Below are positions 55,075 through 64,000 of a stretch of 64,000 nt of DNA, piece after piece. The notes beneath the pieces are model-generated. The model ran no database searches. It was not told the origin of the DNA and saw only the letters and a list, made by a program, of their open reading frames with translations. Numbering within the stretch: the first letter of the stretch is position 1; each line of letters begins with the position of its first letter. Origin of the DNA: Heterotrichella gracilis. Lineage: Eukaryota; Sar; Xanthophyceae; Tribonematales; Xanthonemataceae. The DNA lies in contig JAULBX010015973.1 in assembly GCA_032358255.1 (NCBI GenBank), positions 27,508-91,507 on the forward strand, in the 5' to 3' direction. A program made the translations under genes and the position numbers.

Positions 55075-57562
55075 TCACATGAGGCAGTAGAGCGTGTCCG
55101 CATCGTCCACGTCGACGTCTGCTATGTTTGCCTTTGCCCCCTTGCGCATGACCTCAAACCCGCTCACCATGTCGTCCAGGACCTTGCCCAGGGCACCCCT
55201 GCACAGAACAAACACACTCCCGTCAGCAAACCCGCCATGGCACAAAAGTGTGGTTTCAACCACCACCCACCCAATTAATCCACACTGAAGCATTGTACCC
55301 CAACAGGACCAATCGATTCCCAGGGGCCTCAATGTGCTTTAGCTGAACCAATATGCAATGCACCAATGCAACGCTGCAATCACCCCCCTGCACCAACGCC
55401 AGTGCACTTCAAGGTAAGGCGTTGCCCCTACAGGGTTGCGCATGCTCACCTCCTTGCGCCATTCCCCCCACAGCCCATGTGCTCCTGCAGCTGGCAGGCG
55501 GTGAGGGGGCCACAGCCCAGGAGCAGGGAGCCAACAGCCTGGGGGGTGATGGGGGGACCCGCAGCCACCACAGCCGCTGGTGGGGCGGACGCCATGCAAC
55601 GCAGCGTGAGCTCGCAGTCTGCACACGGGTGGCACAGCGCTGTGAGTGTTCAAGGGCACACAGCTCACCCAGGACGGCAAGTGGGCATACATTCCACAAG
55701 CGCATGCATGCAGGAGGGCATATAATCCAATCACATGAAGTGATAATTTCTATACAGTCGAACTTCTTGGCTCACGCGTTCAGCAAATGGGTCTTTTTAA
55801 GCCTACTTTCTAAGAGTCTTTTTAGGCCTTCTTTCTAATTTCTTTTGAAGCCCGACTTGGCCCCCTCGTGACTGTCTCAAAATTTGTGTGGATATACTTT
55901 TGGCTGACGTGCTCACATGCAGCAACTGAGGAACGTTTTACTCTTACTTTTTTCATTCCTCACCCTCGGATGCCATCCCTGGACCACTCCCATTTGGCGG
56001 CGCCTCAGGATGTTGATGCGGGGGTGGCGTGGCCTCAGCTGGTGCCACCTGGCACCCAGCTGCAGCAGGTGGTTCCGCAAGTGGCAGGCAGTAGAGGACC
56101 GTTTCGTCCCCCAGCGCCTGCTGTGCGGTGAGCGGTTGCCAGGTGGCGGCCTGACGTTGCGCCAGGTCACCAATGGCCACCAGTCCTTGCAGGGCGGAGT
56201 GGAGGGCTTGCCTGAGGAGGGGCAGCAATGAGGGAAACAGATGATCAGTGGAATGGGAAGGTCACCATGCTAGAGCTAGAGGATCCGCAGTGTCCGCAAA
56301 GAAAAGGAAGCGGAAACTCTGCTGGAATACACTAAGCAAGCACGGATTCCTGCAACCTGCTCCCCCACCCCGCGCACCTGTCCTGCCTCTCCATTGGCCC
56401 ATGTGCCATAAGCGCCCACAGTGCGGCAGCAGTGGCCGACCTTCCCAGCTCCCCCACAGCCGCCAGCACCCCCTCGTGCGTGACCTCCCCTCCTTGACCC
56501 CCCTCCTGACCCTCCTCCGCGCTCCCCCCTTGCTTCCCCACCTGGGCCAGGCCACCCATGGCGCCAGCAGCAAATCGATCCGTGCCACCGATCTGACCCT
56601 CATTATCCATGTGATCATCTGGATCCACTTCATGAACCTCATTTGACTGATCTGCATCATCCACCTGGTCCTGGCCCTCAGACCCTGAGTTAGGGTCAGC
56701 AGCTGCTGAGAAGCTGCATGGCCGCGCCCCACCCAGCCCGCTGCGCACGTGACCCCCTCTCCTTGCCTTCTTGATGATAGCACCCCCTATGGAGGATGGC
56801 ATGGGCCGCTTGGCTAACGCGGCAGAGGCGGTCGAGTGGGGAGGCGCACTGGCGGGGCTCTGCACCACAGGGTAGGGGATTTAACTTTAGGGTCTAAGGT
56901 TTGAAAATATTTCTTGTGGCTGTTTGGTGTTTGGTAGGGTAGAGGGGGCAAAGGGGGTAGGTAAGCCAAGGGCCACATGGGCTGACTTACTCCAGCAGGA
57001 CCTCGAGTCACGTGGGATCAATAAGTGGTTCAAACAGTGCCAGGAAAGAGCTGCATGGCGCCCCATATGCAAGACCGACTGCTTATCTGGCTGTATTGCT
57101 GGAATGCATGTAACTAACTAACTAAGTTGTGGCTATTTGTGGCTCTGTGCAGGCTATATGGCGAGGCAGCCCGCAGACGCAATTCAGGGCTCAGAATCTT
57201 AAGTTTACAGGATTTTTTGGGGCTGGGCATGTGGTCTGCTGTGTCTCCAGCCGCCATGGAAAAGAAGTAAGCATCTACGGTAGTTATTTTCAGTTTGCAC
57301 GTTCATGCATGTGCTTCACTGTCCATCATGATTGCGTGGCCTGACGAAGCCACAGTTTTACAATTTTTAACTGGTTTTTACAAATTTGCCCCTACCTGCT
57401 CTGGGCGCGGCACCTCATGTGGTGCTGAGGGGGTGGCGGTGTCTGGCGCTGTGGCTGGTGCAGAGGCTGTGGTTGCCCCATGCTTGGTGCGCCAGGGGGG
57501 TGTCTCCACATGGAGGGAGGCGGGGAGGAAGGGGGCGCTGACATGGGTTGCTGACGGGGCAC
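55075..57562 (-). CDS. Unidentified exons; RecQ C-terminal extension or separate gene
   Basis: Five splice-compatible blocks run on the minus strand: 57396-57562, 56378-56859, 55964-56211, 55450-55639 and 55075-55198 (stop at 55075-55077). The junctions from 57396 down to 55075 are phase-consistent. The encoded sequence is Pro/Ala-rich at first. It then has a basic, NLS-like AIIKKARR with acidic stretches (DADQSNEVHEVDPDD), and later a small Cys-containing segment, LCHPCADCELTLRC. It ends with KVLDDMVSGFEVMRKGAK and DVDVDDADTLYCLM. The junction with the RecQ exon at 57766-58061 does not match in phase, so this may be an independent gene or an exon may be missing. I do not recognise the family. 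Confidence 0.45.
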
Positions 57563-57765
57563 CTGTGGGCAGGCACGATACATAAATGAAGTAGGGAATA
57601 ACAAAGAATTGAAGGGGGATATGACGCATACCAATACGAGTATTGCTCCGTTTGTAACTATATATCAATTTTTTTACAACCGATTAATGAATTTAAAAGT
57701 TAGAGAAAGACTGATTTTAGGAATTAGATATGACCTGGCGTCACAGCCTTACACCCCTCCCTTAC

Positions 57766-60700
57766 TTGCAAATCGCGCTGGGACATCACAACCACACACA
57801 CCACCACCCCACCCACCCCCCTCCCCCCCGCCCTCCCACCATTTCCACCCCGGCCACCTGCCACCTCCACACGCTCCTCCAGCTCCACCGCATCGCCCTC
57901 CCCTTCCACTGCCGTCTCCCCCCCTCCCCACTGCCCCGTCCCGAACCAGTGTCCCCCCACCGCCATCATGGCCGCCACCACCTTAATGTGTCCATACTCT
58001 ACAGCAGCACCACACCCGCGCTTCACCGCCCCCATGCCATTCACACCCTCGGTCAGGATCACTGCGCGGGTGGAGGGTGGGGGGTCAAGTGGATGGGAAA
58101 CCCTAAATCATAAGCCCTAGGTCTTAAGCCCTGAGCCCTAAGATGGCGGTTCAAGGGAGGGGGAGTGCGCTTGCATCGCGCAACATCAACACAGGGTATT
58201 AACAGCCAATTGCTTGTACGCGTGAACGGAGTCAGGATGAAAAATATTGTAGCGCAGCCTGTACTCCCAAACCACACATCTGGGATGCAACTCCTTACCC
58301 ATTCGTCCCCCACTCCTCACCTTTGGCTATACTCCTTGCCATGGCCTGGTCCAGCCGCACCTCCCCAACTAGGCCCCCCCAGTCCACCCCCCCACCACAT
58401 GCACCCACGTCAGCCACGTAGCCAGCCACGGTGGACACCTGGATGGGCTTTATCCTGCACAGGGTGGTGGTGGTGGTGGTGGTGGTGGTGGTGGATTGGG
58501 GTTGCACAGGGGTGTGCGTTGGTACAATGCCAGTGGTGCACACATATGGGCGAGCGGTTATGGTGGGTGCCATGCAGAACGCACACGGGAAGCCACATGT
58601 GGTGCACATGGGGGTTGCATGGGTGGGACACAGTGCCATCGCTGTCTCCACCCCCACCCACCCATCAATTGTCTTCCCATCAATAGTAGCCGAAAGCACA
58701 GAACATCCCACCACCAATCGCAACCTGACATGGCATACATGGGCCACACCCTCCCCACCCACCACCCACCTGCCACGTGTCGCGATGTCAGCGCAGGAGG
58801 ATCCTGCTTGGAAGGCGGCATGTGCGTCAATGGCGGCCGCCTGCAGAGTGTGGCAGGGGTGGGTGGGTGGGGGGAGACGATAAGGGGGAAAAAATAATGA
58901 TTTTAGTTGAGGTATAAAAAGTGGAAAAGATGTAATCAAGATTATATAACAACAACTGACAACTGGCGTCCTCCTCAGCGAAACAAATGCAACCCTGGCG
59001 TTTTAATGCAGGCAAGTATCGGCTGGCAGTTGTTGCGTGTCCCCCCCTACCTTGGGTTCGCTGACCAGCTTGGACAGGCAAGGGTCATCCACGCCCCTCC
59101 CTCCCTCTGACCCTGCCCTGCGCTCCCCTTGGCGCCGGGTCACGGTCCATTCACTGCCTGCAACATATGAATATAATAGTAATGGAAAGGCCACTGCTGA
59201 GGCATGACAAAGGTGTATGCAATCCATCGACTTGGGGCCATGCTAGTAGTCATCATGTCTACATGGCACTCATGGACACACGAGTCCATGGCGATTACAT
59301 CCCCGGGGCACAAATCAGGGGTTGGTTTTTGTTTTGGGATTTAAGCCCTGAACGTCAATCCTGAACCCTAAACTCACTTGCCATTCCATTGGAAGCCACG
59401 CCATGCCACACGCATCCCCACTGTTCCATCTGCCCCTCCACCCCCCCCTCCACCCCCACATTCTCCCCACCTGACTTGAGCACGCTCGTCTCACAGAATC
59501 TCGCCACCTCAGCAGCAAATGCCGCCCCGTGCGCCCCCGCAAACGCCGCCGTCACCCCCTCACACGCCTTCACACCCTCGCTGGTGTCGGGCCGCCGCTC
59601 AGCCAGCTGGCCAAGGGCGAAATCTGACAAAAGGTTGGTGGGGACGGCGCCAGTGGCGTCGGCGATGGCCTGCAGGGTGGGTGGGGAGGGGGGTGAGGTG
59701 GGTGGGGAAGAAGGGGCGGAGAGGGAGGGATGTCAGTTCAGTCCTGCTTGCTGCAACTGTGTGCCAGGAAAAGCCTGTGGGAAACCCTAGATGTGGCATG
59801 TAACCCTACTCACCAGCTCGTGGGGCTCCACACCCACTCGATTTGATCATCGACAACCATTTCCCTTTCAATCAGTCCATTTGCCACCATTACCCTGGCC
59901 AGCTGCCCATTCCAAAGCAATACTGTAATCAGCTGCCCGTAGTTTATCTAGTCAAGCCAAATACCCTGCCCAAGCAGTATCCTCAAAGCCCCAGCACTTA
60001 CCCTCCTCAGTCCCGCCAGGTGGCCCTTGAGCCGCTCCACCTCCGCCTGATATACTCCCCCTGCACCACCACAAGCGGATGCGTTGCGGGCCGCCAGCGC
60101 AGCCGCAGCCGCCCTCGCCCCCTCCTCAGCAGCCATGCCGGGTGGGGTGGGTGCCAGCAGGGGGCCAGGGGAGGAAAGGAAGGAGGCGCCCTGGAGGGGA
60201 GGAAAGGGGGTGACAGTGCTGTTGTGGACGCAGTAGGGGTGGGAGTGGTTGTGTGGCCAAAGGGAGGAGGTTGGTATTGCGTGAAGGGGAGAAGCAGGCT
60301 GTGTGCAAGCATGCATTGTCGCAAGCATGGACTTTGTGTATAATGTACAGTCCCATGTGCGTTCCAGTAGTGCACCCATAAGCAGCCATCCCTGCACAAT
60401 TTGGGCCACCCAGCTCTGCCTTGACATGCCCTTTGCCATTCCTAGATTAAGAAAGCTAGATGTCTCTTTCCGACCGAGGGCACCAGTGTGAATTCCTACC
60501 CCATTGAGCAAAATACCTTGCAAAAGCCAGTGCCCACAATACCCTCGCCCAGTACCCTCAAACCCTAGCCCAGGGCTTACCTTTGCCGTGATGGCCAGTG
60601 CAGAGAAAGACTGGCGCACCCCCACGCTGCGCGTCACGTAGTGCACCAGCTCACGCTCCTGGAGCACACAGGTCAGGGCCTGCAGGAGGACAGCACTGGT

Positions 60701-63700
60701 CAGTGTCAAACCTGGAAAATAATAAAACCCTTAACCCTAACATTATGCTGCGTGTCGCATAGTGTGCCATCTGCAGCTCCTGAGGCACACAGGTCAGTGC
60801 CTGCAGGGGGCCGACGTCAATCTAGGGTTGAGCAAAATGCTTAAATCTGCATTCTGCCTGGCACCGCAAAGAGGGTGAGAACTTGAAAGCAAATGGCATT
60901 CCTGACATGCCCAGTGGGCGCAAAGCTAGCCAGGCTCACCGCCAGTCTAGCTATACTGCTGGAGCATATGTAACTGACTCAACTTCATTTTTCTACTGAC
61001 TACTTGGCGACCCCAACCCACCTTCCACCAGTCCTCAGAGTGTTCCCTCCCCGCCCCCCATATCACCACACCCCCTGGCGCGGTGCGGGTGTGCAGCCAC
61101 TCGGGCAGCGACTTGGATTTGGACCCCCGCAGCAATTCCAGGCATTTCCCCAGCCCATATTGGCCCCGCATGGCGTCCACCGCGGCCAGCAGCAGGAATG
61201 CGTCGGGGCCAAAATCACGCTGGTTGACCTCCCCTCTGGCCACGCGGTCGCAGTTATCGCATCCCCCCCTGCAGAGATGAGGTGCAGGGTTTGGGGCTGG
61301 GGTTCGCTATGGGAGGTCACACATGCACGTGTCCATGCCCCACAAATTTTGATTGTTATTGGTATAATACATCCCTGGTCCAGTGTAGGGACAATGAGTG
61401 TGTGCTCACCCACTCCCACAGAAGTGTGCCGCCATTACCACAACCCACACCCCACCACCTCCACCATTAAACACCGTGCACAGGGAATAACCCCACACCC
61501 CGCACCCACCTGCAGGGCCCCGCCCCCCCCGCCTCCCCAAAGTACGCCCCTATGTATCTGTGCCGGCAGGCACTGGAGGCGCAGTAGGTGCGCATCTTTT
61601 CCGAGCTGGCATCGAATGCAGCCTTGTTGGCGGTGGTCATTGCCCCCACGTCCTTGATGCGGGCCAGGGTTGCGAAGTCGCCGGTGGACCACAGCAGGAT
61701 GCAGGAGGAGGGGAGGTTGTCGCGGCCGGCGCGGCCCACCTGAGGGAGTGGGGAGATGGGTGGGTGGGTGGGGTGTGGGGTGTGGGATGGCAAATCCTCT
61801 TTACCACCCACCAATATACCCTACCTGTAAACCAATCATCATCCACCAATATACCCTACCTGTGAACCAGTCACCATCCACCTTCTCTATCCCATAAACA
61901 CCGTCTCATCCCACATGCAACTCCATCCCCACCATCACCCATGCAGTTCCCACCACCATCCCCACCAATGCATTCCCTCCCCCCCCCACCTGCTGGTAGT
62001 ACGCCTCCAGTGCTCCCGGGGTGCCGTAGTGGTACACCCGCCGAATGTTCCCCTTGTCTATGCCCATGCCGAAGGCAACAGTGGCCACCACCACGTCAAG
62101 CTGATCGCGCAGGAAGGCGTGGTGCACCTGTGGAGGGAGGTGTTGGGTAGTGGTGGTCAGTGGGTGAAGGTGGGTTTGGTGGGGGATGAGGGCACAGCCA
62201 GGGGGTATCAGGTAAGCAGGAGGGGTGATGCACATGGTGGTGGCGGGGAGGGTTGAAATGGCTTGGCGACGGTGAAGGAGGGGCAAACAAGCCAGTAACT
62301 AGTGAGAAGTTTCGTCTACGGGTGTGGAAAATGAAAAAAAATAGCTAGCTCCTAAAAAGTCAACTGCAGGGTTATAGGGGTCAGCATTTCCCTTGTACCC
62401 ACCTCCCTCCTTGCAATGAGTGACATCTCCCCATGGTAGGCAGCCACCCGCTGGCCCAGCCCATGCACAGTGGCCAGTCGCTCCGCTATGCTCTCAGTCT
62501 CTTTGCGTGTGAGGGTGTAGATGATGGTGGGGGAGGCGCTGCCTGCAGGGGGGGGTGGGGTGGTGTGGGGTGGTGTGGTGAGGGGGGTGGTTCGCGGTGC
62601 GAGTTCAGCCCCTTACAGAGAAATGATCTGGAGTGGTGCAGGGCAATGGCTCGACATGTAGGAATGTTGAAGGTCTGTGCAAAATATGGGTCAAAATATA
62701 AATTCATACATGGCTAGACACATTGGCAGAAGGAAAATAGGTAGCAACACTTGTAAGATGTAGGTCGCCAAGTAAGGGTTGCAGAAAAGAAGTTTTTGAG
62801 AAAGGCGAGTTCGGTCCTCCATCATCCCCTCCCCTCACCCTTTTTCTCCTTCTCCTCCAGCAGCTCTGCAAAGTTTTGCCCCATCTGTGTGGCCTTGGCG
62901 CGCACGCAGAAGTGCAGGTTGGGGCGCTCAAAGGACATGACGTACCTGCATGATGTGTGGGGGGTGCGGTGGGGGATGGATCTGGAATATATGCCCTCTC
63001 CTGGATTTCATCATGCATGGGAACGCGTGTAGCATGCACACAGACGCGCAGGTTGGGACGCTGGAATTATTACTAGGGCTTAGTTTTGAAGTCATTTTTA
63101 TTTTCTCCAACGTGAGCCCCACAGGCACATTCATGCAGCTAATGTAGGCTCCCATCTTCGGACAGGTAACATGCATCCCACACCCTTCCCGCCATGCTCG
63201 TTACAAAACCCTAGCTGGAAACCCTACCCCAACCCCAAAGCCCCACCCACCTCCCCTCCTGCGGCCCCACATGCAACCCCAGATTCGCCACAATGTCGTC
63301 CCTCACGCGGGGGGTGGCGGTGGCGGTGAGCGCCAGGAATGGGATATGGGGCAGAGAGGCGCGCAGGCGGCCCATGTTGCGGTACTGTGGGAGGTGGGGT
63401 GGGGGGTGAGGCTGATGGGGAGGCGCGGTGTGTGGGGGGCTGAGTGGACTGGGGCAGACGCGGGGATGCACTTTGGCCAGGAATGGAGACAGGACTGAAA
63501 CTCTTCTCCAACGTGTTGGTATTTGGGTTTGAAAGCAAGGGCAGGAGCGATTTCCATACCGTGGGATGCATCCTGCGTTCCCTCCACCACTCCCACCTCC
63601 CCTTCTAAACCCTAGACAGGAAACCCTACACCCACCTCCCCCCGAAAGTCGTGCCCCCACTCCGAGATGCAATGCGCCTCATCCACCGCCAAGCAGCACA

Positions 63701-64000
63701 GCCCCGGCTTCTGCGCCAGCTGGCGCAGCGCATCCAGGCTATTGGCTGCCAGCTCGGGGGTCAGGTACACAAACTGGATGCGGCCCTCCCACGCATCCCG
63801 CTTCACTTGGCTGCTGTTCTGGGCGCTTCCTAGGAAGCAGGCTGTGAGGCCGCGCGCTTGGAGGGCCAGCACCTGGTGTGTGGTGGGTGGGGGTGGGTGG
63901 GGTGGGCGGAGTTGGGATGGCGGGTGGGGGGGGTGGTGGGGGTGGGTGGGCGGGACGGGTGGGCCGCCGGTGTTGACATTTTTCAAGGGGTGCACACAAG
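57766..64000 (-). CDS. RECQ: RecQ helicase, WRN-type (RQC, HRDC and C-terminal HTH), 5' end missing
   Basis: Exons on the minus strand: 63636-63872, 63251-63384, 62839-62945, 62403-62542, 61990-62127, 61510-61739, 61022-61268, 60581-60679, 60002-60190, one short exon near 59814-59904, 59378-59669, 59051-59157, 58770-58840, 58321-58454 and 57766-58061. Motif II is VDEAHCISEWGHDF, motif III ALTATATPRVRDDI, and motifs V/VI are TVAFGMGIDKGNIRRV and QQVGRAGRD. The zinc/RQC region has CASSACRHRYIGAYFGE and CDNCDR, then DAFLLLAAVDAMRGQYGLGK and LRGSKSKSLPEWL, closest in style to WRN. An HRDC-like domain (AVPTNLLSDFALGQLAERRP) and the helix-turn-helix seen at WRN C-termini (AHAAFQAGSSCADIATR) follow. 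The Walker A part lies beyond the window. This nuclear 3'-5' DNA helicase acts in repair, replication restart and, in animals, telomeres. The last exon encodes a glycine-rich tail. Confidence 0.92.
58466..58495. repeat. GGT trinucleotide microsatellite
   Basis: About ten GGT/GTG triplets in a row lie in the RecQ intron, a few bases upstream (in the transcript sense) of the acceptor of exon 58321-58454. On the transcript the run reads as ACC/CCA repeats and may act as the polypyrimidine-type tract. Confidence 0.8.
60625..60810 (-). repeat. RecQ exon start and acceptor duplicated beside a telomere-like tract
   Basis: Plus-strand 60625-60684 covers most of exon 60581-60679 and its CTGCAG acceptor. 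It recurs at about 60747-60810 with roughly 80% identity (CTGCGTGTCGCATAGTGTGCC ... CACACAGGTCAGTGCCTGCAG). AAACCCTTAACCCTAAC lies between the copies, at 60724-60740. The intronic copy keeps an AG acceptor. Confidence 0.75.

Noticed and set aside
62839-62945. Suspected frameshift in the RecQ exon
   Set aside because: On rereading, four C residues are present at the point in question. The exon is 107 nt and joins its neighbours in phase.

Overview
The window reads as nuclear DNA of a green alga (chlorophyte, possibly trebouxiophyte-like; clade inferred, not proven). Genes are GC-rich and densely split by GT-AG introns, usually 80-500 bp. There are predicted plastid-targeted and GT90 proteins, and plant-type telomere-like CCCTAAA tracts are scattered through introns. 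No tRNA, rRNA, CRISPR or prokaryotic operon was seen. Exon coordinates were read by eye from splice signals, phase and family motifs. Summed exon lengths are exact multiples of three for GT90, SDR, the 236-aa plastid protein, THADA, DENR, EXO1 and rhomboid copies A and B, which supports those models.

Layout. 1-792 (+): 3' end of a GT90 glycosyltransferase. 1976-3027 (+): unidentified, possibly decayed gene. 3.2-4.3 kb: an orphan ORF and two adjacent foldback elements. 5001-8024 (+): complete second GT90 gene. 8747-11788 (+): tropinone-reductase-like SDR. 11.8-14.2 kb: intergenic, with an antisense LRR fragment. 14254-15895 (-): unidentified 236-aa protein, probably plastid membrane. 17293-34020 (-): a 28-exon THADA/Trm732-type gene whose introns carry two related minisatellites and repeated splice-site units. 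34805-36024 (+): DENR, head to head with THADA. 36532-38281 (+): intronless, broken LRR gene. 39291-42959 (-): EXO1. 43574-53515 (+): three tandem RHBDD1-type rhomboid genes, the third a pseudogene. 55075-57562 (-): unidentified exons. 57766 to beyond the right edge (-): WRN-type RecQ helicase.

Functional themes are DNA repair (EXO1 and RecQ, both end-resection factors in other eukaryotes), translation (DENR and THADA, sharing one divergent promoter region), and locally expanding families (GT90, rhomboid, LRR).

The most unusual signal is a recurrent structure in introns of four unrelated genes. A short piece of an exon edge, including its 5' or 3' splice site, is duplicated one to several times and usually interleaved with telomere-like repeats. 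In the GT90 gene one whole 102-bp intron consists of such material, which suggests a route for making or lengthening introns.
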